Assembly (NCBI GenBank): GCA_021234155.1
Contig: JAJEKV010000001.1
Coordinates: forward strand, 23,919,189 to 23,983,188
Length of the DNA stretch: 64,000 nt
Direction of reading: 5' to 3'
Origin: Isoetes taiwanensis
Taxonomy: Eukaryota > Streptophyta > Lycopodiopsida > Isoetales > Isoetaceae
Under the pieces are notes generated by a model that saw nothing but the letters and a program-made list of their open reading frames with translations, did no database searches and was not told the origin of the DNA. This document shows, one piece after another, positions 35,345-47,183 of the stretch. Position 1 is the stretch's first letter, and every line of letters begins with the position of its first letter. Position numbers and translations under genes: made by a program.

Positions 35345-35455
35345 TATATGATAATAATTTTGGTATGTATATACCATCAATAATTTCTATGTATATACCG
35401 TCAATAATTTTACGGGTATATACCATCAATAATTTTGGTGGGTATAAATATACAT
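35345..35455. repeat. Short tandem repeat, unit about 29 bp
   Basis: Four units of the type GTATATACCATCAATAATTT. No coding role; the short ORFs across it repeat the same peptide. Confidence 0.8.
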
Positions 35456-36354
35456 CAAATTGCCGAGTCGCGACAATATTGGCCTCCGATCTAGCCATGT
35501 GGTCTCATTACGGTCCTGAGCGTGATTCCATTACACGCAAGATGAATCCGCGAAAATTTCAGCGATTAATCGCGGCGAAAATACCCATGGAAGGCGGATG
35601 ACCACTGCCGTTCTCAATCCCACTATTATCATCGATCCCTTCGATGTTATCATCCATCTAATATGGAATAGAGAGCATCAAATGTACATGATAGAAAAGA
35701 TCACTGGGGTGCCTGGTGACAATGACTCAGAAGAGTCCCCCTAACTCAATACTCAGAATGTATATACGCTATATACGTACATTATATACATGTGTATTTT
35801 GTACATTATGCTGCATTATGTATAACCAATAATGCTTGCTTTCTGATGCATGTCAATAATTTTGTTCGATATAAGTAGGGTTCCACTCAATGCAGAAGGC
35901 GTCCATTTGCTATGTCTCGGCCTCCTCGTCCCGAAGATATGGACTCCATTACTTGCACTATGACATATAATGATATTCATAGATGTTCTCAGAGGGGTAT
36001 CCCCCTTGATCCCTGGCTGGAAGGAGTAGCGGAGGGCGAAATCGTTCTTCCTAGAGGGTTTTATCGTGTTATTATCCACCTTTGGAGGGTTCGGGCGTGA
36101 AGCGTCTATGAGATTAATCGCATCACTCAACTACCTTTTCATGATGATCCCGATCGCTGAATAAGCTTCTTCATTCATGTATGCTATGCCTCTTATATGA
36201 GTTCTATGTACATGCTATGCCTCTTATATGAGTTATAAGTATGTAACCATAAGTGATACATGTGATCCGTCTATTTACCGCACATTTTCAATTTGGAAAG
36301 CTCTTGGCCATTTTCCTTACGTGTAGATTCTAAATTCAGTTCAGCATTCTCTTC
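35456..36354. other. Stretch with weak coding signal on the + strand
   Basis: Two small + strand frames (35317-35601 end part and 35912-36100) have some protein-like character, for example DMDSITCTMTYNDIH and WLEGVAEGEI, but no domain I know. The remainder is AT-rich with a repeated ATGCCTCTTATATGAGTT phrase at about 36185 and 36215. Confidence 0.3.
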
Positions 36355-36575
36355 ACAATGTGTGGAATAGTGCATTTCGCACAGTAGTCGCGGTCTTGAA
36401 ATTGCGCCCCCTCAAAACTTTGGAACCACTATTTTCGCGCAGGTGGCCGCGATGCGAAATAGACTTTCCCAAAGAATGTGGAATAGTCATTTTCGCACCG
36501 TGGCCACGGTGCGAAATAGACCTTCCCACAGAATATGGAATAGTCATTTTCGCACCGTGGCCACGGTCAACACTA
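36355..36575. repeat. Palindromic repeat cluster P3, with a perfect 26-bp palindrome
   Basis: Three to four units of about 63 bp. The best one, 36491-36516, is a perfect palindrome made of TTTCGCACCGTGG and its exact inverted copy. Units are joined by a linker with AGACCTTCCCACAGAATATG. This cluster lies about 130-345 bp 3' of the histone-like ORF. Perfect dyad symmetry in tandem is typical of protein-binding repeats near transposon ends or of replication origins; which applies here is unknown. Confidence 0.85.
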
Positions 36576-36699
36576 GTAGATAAATGCACAGCCGCAATAA
36601 ATAGAATTGCAAATAATTACAGATAAATATAAAACACTCATGACGATAAATACTAAAACACTCATATATTAAGAAACAAAAAAGTGTTACAAAAGGATG

Positions 36700-37179
36700 C
36701 TAAGGGAGGCATCCACGGAAGTATCTAGCTAAAGCATAATCGTTGGCCTGCACAGTAACACGTCCTCTGTGCACACAACAGCGGACACTGTCCTCAAAGA
36801 GGCTAATTAGATGAGCCTCTGCTGCCTCTTGCAGTATGTCCAAGGCCTCTGCCTGGATTCTATTCACCTCCTCCTCCACCATCGGGACGAAGTCTGGTGC
36901 TCTGTCCCTCCTCTTGCTTCTTGCTTCCTTCCTCCTCTCAATAATTTCCTGCATCTCAAACCTGACCATTCTAGCGAAGGCAAGCTTGGGAATCAGAGGC
37001 TGGGTGCGTGCCTGCCAGTACCTGATCTCCCTCAAAGCCTGAGTGCCAGGAGGAGCACCCTTCATCTTCTCAGGGCCACCATATCTAACACTAGGCTCCC
37101 CTTCCTTAGGCTTCCGCTTATTACCAAGCTTATCAGTCTCCTTGCCTGCATCTCTCTCGGCTTGTCTCAGTAGGAACAA
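36700..37179 (-). CDS. Divergent histone H3-fold protein, CENH3-like
   Basis: An open frame of 159 residues whose second half follows histone H3. PGTQALREIR (44-53) matches the H3 alpha-N start PGT.ALREIR. QPLIPKLAFARMVRFEM (60-76) matches alpha 1. AEALDILQEAAEAHLISLFED (110-130) matches alpha 2, and RVTVQANDYALARYFRG (140-156) matches alpha 3. The LIP and AEAL residues are closer to plant CENH3 than to canonical H3. Loop 1 carries about 20 extra residues, mostly charged (RRKEARSKRRDR, then VEEEV), far longer than in CENH3. The canonical ARTKQ tail is absent. The upstream overlapping frame 37597-37133 adds a Lys/Pro-rich tail-like segment (SPGRKAEIQPKKPSQEKPP), so an upstream exon or a frameshift is possible. 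H3-type histones wrap DNA with H4, and CENH3 marks centromeres. Whether this one is expressed is unknown. Confidence 0.75.
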   Translation of the reverse strand: MFLLRQAERDAGKETDKLGNKRKPKEGEPSVRYGGPEKMKGAPPGTQALREIRYWQARTQPLIPKLAFARMVRFEMQEIIERRKEARSKRRDRAPDFVPMVEEEVNRIQAEALDILQEAAEAHLISLFEDSVRCCVHRGRVTVQANDYALARYFRGCLP

Positions 37180-37597
37180 GCCTAGGAGGCTTTTCTTGGC
37201 TCGGTTTCTTCGGCTGGATTTCAGCTTTTCGCCCGGGGCTTCCTAGAACCTTTTTCCACTTTCGAACTAGGGTTCCGGGATCAACATCTTTGGTCCACCG
37301 ATGATCTTCTTTGGGCGGCTGATCCGGCTGATTTTCTTTGGACCGGTGATCGCGATCTTCTTTGGCCCGTCGATCCTGGCGATCATCTTTGGACCAGGTG
37401 ATCGCGGGGTCATCTTTGCACTTCCATAGTCCGCGGTTCTTCCTCCCCCACCAGCGCCAAACGTTTGGGAATGCAATAGTGGTCCCAACGTCCGAGACGA
37501 GGAGATAGCCCGATTCATGAGCCACTTTGGCACCATGGCCCTGGTCAACCCGGCCAAAGCACTGGCGTGTGTGTAGACCCCCTCGGCGTGGTTTCAA
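37180..37597 (-). other. Possible N-terminal tail-coding extension of the histone-like gene
   Basis: A frame of 154 codons ending at 37133 overlaps the start of the histone-like ORF in a different frame. Its last third is basic and Pro-rich like a histone tail. Its first part has runs such as KDDRQDRRAKEDRDHRSKEN that come from a GATC-rich repetitive stretch (37280-37420). A splice junction or one frameshift near 37150 would join the two. I cannot decide which. Confidence 0.3.
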
Positions 37598-38194
37598 CCG
37601 TAATCCAGCTCATTACACAAGAACTGGAATGGCCGTGACTCCGTGCGGACATGGATGACATCAACCCGGCCACACGACGCATGACCCGGCGGCTTCCTCC
37701 AATGTCTCCGCTCTGGGGTGGGGAAGCGGCGGTGGCCGCATTGGATCAGAGCTGTGTCCACTTTGCTACCACAATCTGATCATCACAACTGGAATATTGT
37801 GGCGCATTCGTCCGCGGAAAACTCCTTCCCCAACAACCTTACCGGTAGCTCAACCAAGGGTGACCCGACTAGGAAGCGGTCGGGTTTTGAATATTCGCCC
37901 ACACTATTACTAATAGTGTGGGCGACATTTCCAAGGGTTTGCCCGGTCTTACTGTAAGGACAACCTCCTCTACGCCCATCTGGCGGGCTTGTGATGGGAA
38001 TAAGCGCCTCGCCCTCGTGATTGGAATAGAAGTCTCTGGCCGCTAGTAATGACCTCATCAACATTCAAGCGGCCGGTCAAGCGCCTCATTTTGTGGGATT
38101 TGGAGCTAGCGCCTTCCATGGACATGGCGGATTTTAGCAAGGAGAAGAAATTCAATTAAGCAATATTGTCTGTCCGATCCCATAAACCCCTACA

Positions 38195-38560
38195 AAAAAT
38201 GTTACGTAGCCACTCGCGGTCGAGGCAAATTCAAAATCGCCGACATCTTTGTTTTCGACCGTAGCCCGGCATGCGAAAATAGGGCAGTCCAAAATGCCGG
38301 CAGACTGTTTTTCGCGACCGTAATACGGTTGAAATCGTCGCCCTAAACCGACATCCTCTTTTCGCCACCGGCCACCGGTCGCGAAATAAGGCAGTCCAAA
38401 AGCTGCCAGAGCAACTGTTTTCGCCGCACCGTAGCCCGCGGTCGCGAAATAGGGTAGTCCAAAATTGCCGACCTTTGTTTTCGCCTTTGTAGCCCGCGGT
38501 CGCGAAAATCGCCCAGACCAAAAACTGCTGACATCCTGTTTTCGCACTGTAGCCACCATT
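38195..38560. repeat. Palindromic repeat cluster P4
   Basis: Six units of about 62 bp with GCACCGTAGCCCGCGGTCGCGAAA-type dyads and a linker of the form AGGGCAGTCCAAAA. It lies about 0.6 kb upstream of the histone-like ORF region, on the opposite side from P3. The two - strand ORFs crossing it (38152-38619 and 38231-38521) only translate the repeat (FGLPYFATAG and similar). Confidence 0.85.
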
Positions 38561-39899
38561 AAAGTATACCTAACATATACATCTAACAAGGATTTATTGC
38601 TCACATTGAAGTCTAACAATTAATGAATATCATAAATGAACATTCATACAAAAACAATTTCGTCATATGAAAACAATTGATACATTATAGAAAAGACAAT
38701 TTATAGAAAAGACATTATATTCATACATAAGTTTTTAAGTACATTTCCTTTTCTTGGCATCGGGAATTTGTAGTACCCGAATCAAAATCTTCTAAGTCCT
38801 CTTCTTTTACTCCAGCCCCAATTGCATCTAACGGATACAATATGTCGGGGGTCCTTCACGCAGGACAAGCTAGCGGTGTTTCCTTGTCCGCTCCACCCAA
38901 GCCTAGAGTGCTTTATTTGCAAGGACAGAGTACATTTTGAAGCCCCCGAAGACATACATTCGCGATAGCCCTATCTCTTACTACCACTCGATCATAGTTT
39001 GAGGCTAGGGGCGCGTGGTTTGCCGACTAATAGAGCCTTAAGCTTGAGGACCTCCTGGTACTCCAGGATGGACTATATTTATTGTGAAACACAATAATTT
39101 CCCCTTGTGAAGGTAGCCCATATAATGTGCACATAAGGTCCCTACCTAGGGTGACTCTCGATGCCTTGCCGTAAGTCATCAATAAATAACTCCCCGCATA
39201 AAAGAAACATCGATTCAAGAAGAAATAGAAAATGAAACCGATAAATACCTCTCTTTTGTCCCGCTCGACAATTTGGGTTTGTTATTTTGAAAGCGGACTT
39301 CGACGACTCCGTTCTATGAATTGAGCGGTGTTTGAAGAGCTAGCGACTTCAAATTTGACATCTTTCACCGCTTCATACCACCTTCCAGCTTTTGCTGCAT
39401 GACAATTTCAAATGCATCCTCTGCGGAGGTATTGAGGATCCATCATAAGTCACGACCTCCATCATTTGTCCGGGGACATCGGTCTCAAAGTCTATAAGTC
39501 CTCCCGGGCCTACAACATGGGCATATATCCGCCCAATATCTGCGTCTTCTCTCAACCCTGTCCACTTCAGATATGTCCGTGACAACAAGTATGGTTTCCC
39601 ACCTACATGGATGGGATATGCTTCGATAGCCCCCAAGTAGATAACTTTTTCTCGGAGACCTCCTGTTCCACAACCTCGATCTCCTCATTTTCCAAAGACG
39701 AGCTTCTCTTCCTCGGGATCTATCGGCTCCTCTCTTGCGGTGAGGCGGGCGTTTGTTTCACGACTGTGCACTTGAAGAAGAACGGCATCTTTGCTTGGCT
39801 TAGTGTAAATCATGTATGTCTTTGAACATGATATCTAGGCGAAAAAACTTTCCTTCCCCTCTTGCTCGCGATTAAGCGGTAGTTTCTTCAAGAACCTTC

Positions 39900-40208
39900 T
39901 TATTCGGTCATGATCGGGTTTGAAAACATCTTAAGAAAAGCTTGGATGCTTAGTGAAGGCAAACCCAGTCCACGGGGACATGGTTTCACGTCGGGACCAG
40001 CTCCAGCCATGAAGCTATGAAGGATGCCGCCCGTATGCATCGATAAACTGTTACACTCGCCATAATGTCTACGCTTTCGGGCAAAATTATTATACCACGG
40101 TGGTTGCATCCACTTTGGCTCCTCTAACTCCTCCTCGAACTCTTCGGGATGTTTTCGATTTAAAATCCGTTCTTTCTCCACTATTTTGTCATACCATGTG
40201 CTAAACAA
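39900..40208 (-). pseudogene. Possible plant En/Spm TNP1-like transposase fragment
   Basis: A 102-codon frame with EEFEEELEEPKWMQPPWY, an Arg/Lys stretch, SLSMHTGG and a following GLPSLSIQAFLKMF. TNP1-type proteins of CACTA elements carry a HTGGS motif followed by a Pro-Ser and FLK-like motif at similar spacing. The match rests on a few residues and is tentative. Confidence 0.3.
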
Positions 40209-40299
40209 ACTTCCATGCCTTATCTGACCCGCTATTTGCCATTCTCGTGGAGCGGCCTCGATTTATGACACTTAGAATGTGAGCCTTTGTAGCGGCTTG

Positions 40300-40690
40300 A
40301 TTTGCAATAGAGACTAAGAACGCGGCAACGATCGCGAAAATAACACTTCCTTAATTTATGCTATGCACAAATTACGCCTTGCACCGCGGGCTACGGTCGC
40401 GAAAACAAGACTTCGATAAGTTATTCTATTCACAATTTGTATAACCGTGGCTACGGTCTTGAAAATACCATTCCATTTTTATTACGTTGCACATTTTTCA
40501 AGCATCGTTTCGCTGCGGTCGCGGCAAAGTTCTTCAATATCTTATTGTATGTATAACCGCAAGCAACAATCACTCGGTTAATATACCCTTTTTTTTTATG
40601 CTATGCACATTTTTCGCCGCCACCTTGGCTTAAAAAATAACTTCCATATTTTTTATGAGAGCCACAATTTAGAGACACCGTAAACGTGCG
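40300..40690. repeat. Palindromic repeat cluster P5 (degraded)
   Basis: Five to six loose units with GGCTACGGTCGCGAAAA or related half-sites and a linker with TTTATGCTATGCACAA. Same family as P1-P4, with a different linker. Confidence 0.7.
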
Positions 40691-42449
40691 GTTTTGAAAA
40701 CACATCCACAATCGAGTTGTACATAACATGGCTACTTTAAGTCTTATATCCCAATGAAAGCAAATGTTTGCAATTAATATACAATAGATCTACGCTAACA
40801 ATCACTTATATTTATATTAGATAGATTCATATCTGAGATATGACTTTGGGGCATGCATGACCCCAATTTATAGCATTCTTCTGCAAAGCTTTCCCACCTA
40901 CCTCGCCATCTATCATGAAATGGAAGAAGTTTAAGTCTTCGTCTCAAACTCCAATTATGGAAACAAATTGGCCAACATCTAATAGAGACCACTTTCATCT
41001 CGCTCTCGGACTTTTTGAACAGTGATTATCCTTATGAATGTTCAAGTCTATGACAACGAATGAGTGCCATCATTGTCATCTTGTTCGACGGGGAATCGAG
41101 GCGTACTTTCTTCCTTCACGGACATTCGCCATCTCCTATACTTAAAAGTGACATACGAGTTTGCTTAGAATGCAATATCTGAACCGAACCGTGTCTCGAC
41201 TTATCCCGCATTCAAGACATTCAGCTCCATCGTGAAGTCGAGCACTCCAACCTTCAAGAAATACACTATCTAAAAAACAATCCGACCGTTGAATCAGAAA
41301 CATCTTCAAGGTCTTCTTTACATTGTCGGTAGCTCTTGAATATGGCAATGAACGGATCAATTCCTAAATTTATCTTCACATGCCCGAGACTCCTCCCTTC
41401 TCCTTCAATGCCGCGAACATTTCCTGCGACAACTTACTCCGTGCTAATAAGATAGAAGTGGCATCCGGGCTGCAAGATAAATCCGGACGGTAGCCGGGCA
41501 ATGGAAGCTCGGTTAGCTTGGATCTTCGTGGAGAGTATTCATACCTCGGAACCATATACCCTTTCTCTTGGTGTGTGCTACCTTGCTACCTTCAACAACA
41601 AGCGGCCCATATCTTGGTGAAAGCAATGGAAAACACCGCTTATCGAGTGTGAAGAGACAGTGTTCTCCACATCGATATACACAAACCTGAGAGAATGGGA
41701 AGGAACTGGATAAAATGGCGAACTAATTTGAATATGGATTGCATAGAATTACATACTCACAATTTGCTTCTAACCGGGGAAAGTTAGGTAAATATTGCTT
41801 ATTTTTCTTTTGCCATATCCCGCATTTGGAGTGTATACATGCCTTACTTGTACAAATATCTCTTTGCCCGATCGAAATCGACCACCAAAAGCCTTCCAAT
41901 GTGCGAAACATCATTTCTCCCCGCATCTTTTGACTCGCCATTCACCTCGCATGCGGGTTGGAGTGTAACAAAGCTCCTGGCCGACACCACACGAAGCTTT
42001 CAAACTCATTCCGACCGTGATAGAGCTTATAGCCATCTAGTCCGCGAAATTCAAATCGTAATGTGGAGCGAATCGAAATACTAGGAAAGGCTACGAACCA
42101 TTTTACCTTGATCGGGTTTTTACGTGGTCGAAACTCCCTTTAGCGCCATTCGGCATTGCGGTTCAAAGTGAACCCAAGCTCCCTTGGCGGGCAATCGATC
42201 TTCGCGCAAAAACTCTGTTGTGAAAAACACTGGGACCGGGAATTGAGGGCGGGAGCTAACGGTTATAATTGCCACGTGTGTAATCTGACACCCGAAGCTA
42301 GAGGCACGGACATTACCGAAGCTACGTGCAGTTGACACCTGGAAACGCGAAACCAAGGCTCGGTGAAAAAGTTCTGTACAAGCTCGGCTCCCCATTGGCC
42401 GCGAGCTTTTTGACGTGGCATCGAGTAAGGGCCCTTATTTGATCTCAAA

Positions 42450-45400
42450 AAAACTCTAATGGTTCAAATATGAAGAAGGTTCTTCAAGTCAATTTGGCCA
42501 GTTCAAAACCATAGGTTTAGAACCGGGTTTAGAACAAGTACAATTTCACCCAAAGAAATAGATTGTTGCAGCTAAATACATAGAAAGAAGAGTCGAATTC
42601 ATTCCGATGAAAGTAATTTAAGAATGAATTTCACCTAATCTCCAGATATTGAGGACTCGATGTTTGCCACGATAAAATTTTGTAAAAATAATCTTATTTT
42701 GTGAGAAGTAAATGTAAGCTTCACAATGCAAGTAAACCTTGGAAGGGCTATGCAGTCCACTCCAGCTTACCAAGGATGAGTTAGTTACAATACAAATCAT
42801 TTGGTCTCCATAGTAAGTGATCATATATATACCAAAAACCTGTTGTTGAAAAAATCACATAACAGGAAGAATGCACTTCACTTCCACCCTTAACATGACC
42901 CTAAAGATCATTGTCCACATTCTAAGCATAAGCATCTCTCATTGAAAGACTATAATGGCATATTGGTTGTTAATATATGACACTTCCATTTGCTATCATA
43001 GATTCAATACAAATCAGTACCCTTTCACTTCAAAAATAAAGCTCTTGATCCAAGTTGAGAAGAAAAGGCAATCATTTACATCCAACATGTAATATTGCTA
43101 TCCATTGTGGGGACTCTTTGTACTTTATATCCTTATTAATCAAAAAATACACTCTTAAAAAGATTTAAAAAAAAAGAAAAAAGAAAAATTCTAATATTTT
43201 ACATGAAAAATGCTCAGTCGCTTAGGTGGATTTGAGGTGCACAACAAGATTTCATCGTAAAGAAAATGCACATGTTTATTGAAGGCCGTGAAGTAGAGTC
43301 CTTAAGGAAAATTGTTCCATACTTGCATAAAACAATTACATTTCTAGAAAACTTGGAACAATCCAAAATTCTATGTGGGGTATCTTTTCATGCTAACATT
43401 TATTTCCCATTGATCTTTTGAATCTTGAGATTATCTTCGTTTGTTATCTTAGGAAAAAGGACAAATAATCCATAGAACAGTAGAATTCATTTCAATTCAT
43501 ACTATAACTTTAGCCAAGTTGCTTATGTGCCTACTTGCACAAGGGCATTATTTGGATTAAAAATTCTTATGCGGAGCGGACTCACTTTGCAGTATTCGTG
43601 TTGCTATAAGTAATGTTCTAGTATTTGGTTTTTAAGAAAAGACAAGGCAAGTTGAATAACTTTAGGGGCTACTTGCATTACTTGCATCCAAAGTTCCTAG
43701 GATTCATCGAAACAATATAAATAATGAAAAGGACAGCACGATATCCCCTGTTGGTTGCACCTAACCAACTAGTACATGTGATGAAAATGCCTTCAGTAGG
43801 GGCACTGGCATCTTACATTCATGGGGTACTAGACATGCAGGGCCAATTGTGCCCTTGATCACTACACTGACATGTATAAATGTATAATTCATTGGCAAGC
43901 TTATCACTACGAAAGTATTCTCATCGAAAACCCTTCGGGGCAAGGGTTTTTAAATCCCCAACTTTAATGGTCGATTGTTCTTTGTTTGTTTACTTGTGCC
44001 CATAGGCCTTTTGTTCTTCGTGTAGCCAATCCAATCCAATTCCTTCTTATATCATCTCCTTATTCAAGCAACTTGGTCTATTCTATGAGTTAAATTGCAT
44101 TGGTTTTATTTATGATGAAAACTTGAATGGTTGAGTTATTCAACTTATTTTTTCTCAAAGATGTAGTAACAAAACGCTAATGAATGCCTATTATGGCAAC
44201 ATAAATATCGCAAAACTACTCTGCAAAAATGCTGGAAGAGATTCCATATATTTTCTCTTTTGAGAAACACAAGATGTATCATAAAAAGATGGTGGGGAGG
44301 ATCCTATCTTTACAAAAAGTCCACATGAACATAAACAAAAGTCGCTTTCTAGCAAAACGATTCGGTTGCTTTCATTGACTTACCAGGATTTGGATTTGTG
44401 TCGTCAGAAGTGGCTAAATTGTAGTTGAGAAAGGAAATTGCTATGAACATCAATTGCTTGACAACATGTGTTTAATGCTCGGTAAAAACTCGAATATAAC
44501 CATTGATATGATCTCTTTTTTGCCGTACAACAATGCAACAATACGCATAGTATCCAATTTTTTGAAAAGGATTGGTGGTCCAAACGATGTGATATCACAT
44601 CTCATAATATAATATAATATATATGTATATGATTGCCGTCGGATTTGGTGGCATACTGGCCACCCATCTCGTCTGTCATGCCACCGGATCTTGGCCAATC
44701 ATCAGTGCCCAGGCAATCTCGTCCGTAGAATCTGGTGATTTACTGATGGTCCATCTCGTTTGCCCATCCATTGACTTCTTAGGAATCCTCAATTATGTAT
44801 AAAATTTCTTAAATTTATGTATTGAAGGAAATTGGATCTGTGCCCTCATACCCTGTAAGGAAGATCTGGAGGAAAACCCCTTAACCAGCTCTCTAGACTT
44901 CTATATTTGATAATTTTTTTATTTTTCTTGCAGACTTGCCTTTCCTATTCGTTGTTAGATTGAAAAATTATAAAATTTTCAAAATTTACCTTCTTGATGG
45001 CCGATCTCAGTTCCGAATTATTTAATTTTATACTAAAGAAGTGTCTTAAATGGTGTTTGATTTTGTCAGAAGCCTAAGCCACTAAAGTTTTACCCTTTCA
45101 TATTTCCTTATCTAGTGTTTTCTTCCTCTATAGCGAACTCTTGTTCTTCAAAATATCAAGAATACTACTCTTGGAAAATCTATTTTATAGGAAAGGTAAG
45201 TAGCTCTTTCAAGTGTGGCGTATTACATGAAATTGAATTTTGGAACGGCATAGTCTTTATCATGTAGCATGACGTAAAAATACTATCTATCTGTCGAGCA
45301 TGCAAATGAAGTGACGCACAAAGTGCTTTTGTTTTCAATTTGAATACTACCTTTCATATCTCGTTATAGTTGTATGCAACTAAAGGTAACACTAAGATGA

Positions 45401-46540
45401 ATGTGATTGTAATCCGATCCTTATATATTTGGCCTCTTAGGAGTTGTTCTTTATTCGGTGTTCTTCTCGCAAAGCAAAGATAGTAGCATCATGAAAACCT
45501 TTTCTCCACTATGTATCCGGCTACACTTCTAGTGCCGATCTCTGCTCTTCTACCTAGTTCTATCCAAATCCCATGCTTCAGATGGATATGCTCGAACCCT
45601 TCTTTTACATCAAGATTTCATTCAATTGGATCTTCTCAGTAATTTTTTTGGTGTGGCTTCTCTCAATCATTCTTTGTAAGGTGTATCTTTTTTACCCAAG
45701 TATGTACAAGTTTTCACTAAGTTATTAGGAGATCAGTTTTTTTGTAGTCTTGGAAGGCTTGTTTGAATTCGAATAGGAATTATATAGTTTATACTTGTGC
45801 ATATTGTTTGATGCATGTTATCTCCATGTAAGTTATTTTGACATATTGGGTGACTATGGTTGTTGTTTTAAACATTGGAATTTTATTTATAGCTTTTGAT
45901 GGAAAACTTTTTTAGAAAGATTGTGCTTCCTTTTTATCTTCATGGCTTTCGATCTTCGTGGCTTTTGTTTACGAATTTTGGTTTCTAATTCATGAATCAA
46001 CATATTTCTCAAGTGCAAGTCATTGGTCTCTGAATATCTTAGACCTTTTCTTCTTGTGTTCAAGTCTCTGGGGGTCCGTCATATGTCCTCATGGATGCTG
46101 CTAATGTGGCATGGCGTAAAATTACTATTCATCTATCTATCTTTAACTAGAATCTCTAAATTCAAGTTGATATGTTGGTTTTTAAATCACATGATATCCA
46201 TTGTAGTTGCAAACATTCTCCTTCAGTTCTCGGATCATAAAAATTGGCTTCTAAATTAGCCTTTCCGAAAGAGATGGAACATATCGTTCGAATGTAAAAT
46301 GGAGGAAGGCATGGATCTAGCTCTTTGGCATTCAATCGACTCTAATTTTGTGATCTTGCATTCAGAATCAATTTTTAAGAATTAGCTTGATCAAGCTTGT
46401 ACATAAGAAAGAAGAACTATTGGGGGGCAAACATGAAATCAACTTTAAAGATGAGCGTCACCACAGCTCGGGCCTAGAAATTCCTTGTTGTTTTTTCTTG
46501 TGCAGATATAGGTGCTGGAAGGACGGGAACTGCCAAGGTT
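42450..46540. other. Gene-free stretch of about 4 kb
   Basis: AT-rich DNA with ORFs below 100 codons and none recognisable. The segments at about 45240-45460 and 46090-46260 share several phrases (GGCATAG or GGCATGGCGTAAAA, then ACTATxxATCTATCT). They look like a diverged duplication. A run of A-rich sequence lies at 43160-43190. I see no RNA gene, element end or exon I could support. Confidence 0.5.
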
Positions 46541-46704
46541 TACAAGGTTGAATCTTGGGCCCTGTGCGAGTTTCCAGTGGATTTTTTCCATTTTCTTGGC
46601 CGAAATTCAACATCAAGGCAACTGGTCGGGCTAGATCTAGGGTCCTGCGCTAATGCTCCAGGGGGATTTTTTCCCTTTTTCTGCAAGCGCCTTATTTGAC
46701 AACC

Positions 46705-46752
46705 AGTCATGTTTAAACCACCATACTTTTCTTGGTTCAAACATGATATGCG
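46705..46752. repeat. Inverted pair of the minisatellite core
   Basis: GTCATGTTTAAACC and, after a spacer of about 16 bp, GGTTCAAACATGAT form an inverted repeat of the TCATGTTTGAGCC core that makes up the two large minisatellites. It is an isolated occurrence about 6.5 kb left of the Ulp1-like gene. Confidence 0.6.
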
Positions 46753-46804
46753 TCCATCCCCATCCAATGGATCCATATGGATCCATGCCTCCATCATACC
46801 CTTA

Positions 46805-47183
46805 CTTTATTCATACGGGGGGTTACTCCGGGCAACGAGAGCTGTCGGATGGGCATATTTGCCCATTATTCCAAGATCTGGATCGTACATAGCGATCCTC
46901 GTTTGTGGGGTATGCATGTACAAATTTTTGTATACTATATATTAAGGTTTGCAAAATACTATAAGGTTTGAGAGAATGTACTTAATGGTGTTAATTTTGC
47001 ACATGTATTTGTAAATTTTTTGGGGCTCTCGCTGCCCTACGTAACCCCACCCAAACCAAAGGGGGTTTAAGAGGGATTTTAACTTAAATGTGTCAAATGC
47101 AATGGTTTGTATTAATAATGTTAATGGTAGTTGTGTGTTAATGGTTTATGTTAACTAAAAATTTTTTTTGCCCCTTCGAGGCC
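46805..47183. mobile_element. Long-TIR foldback element, left-truncated copy
   Basis: The central part (GGGTTACTCCGGGCAACGAGAG to TGCAAAATACTATAAG) and the right arm (GGGCTCTCGCTGCCCTACGT through GCCCCTTCGAGGCC) match the complete element at 49836-50346. The outer left arm is missing. Confidence 0.8.

Larger units (their letters stand above)
38740..42450 (-). pseudogene. Unrecognised coding-like block on the - strand
   Basis: Many short - strand frames with protein-like composition, read from right to left: 42395-42120, 41941-41723, 41600-41380 (RKGYMVPRYEYSP, LPGYRPDLSC), 41360-41142, 40208-39900, 39636-39373 (AYPIHVGGKPYLLSRTYLKW), 39218-39027 and an acidic end near 38800 (KEEDLEDFDSG). 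They could be exons or decayed pieces of one or two large proteins. The 40208-39900 piece has an SMHTGG motif followed by LPSLSIQAFLKM. This loosely recalls the HTGGS...PS..E.F region of plant En/Spm-type TNP1 proteins. Cluster P5 interrupts the block. Confidence 0.35.

Noticed and set aside
36700..37179. Considered calling the histone-like ORF a canonical histone H3
   Set aside because: It has no ARTKQ tail, the long charged loop-1 insertion is absent from canonical H3, and the AEAL and LIP residues fit CENH3-type variants better.
38152..38619. 155-codon - strand ORF across palindrome cluster P4
   Set aside because: The peptide repeats with the DNA repeat (FGLPYFATAG and variants). It is not a gene.
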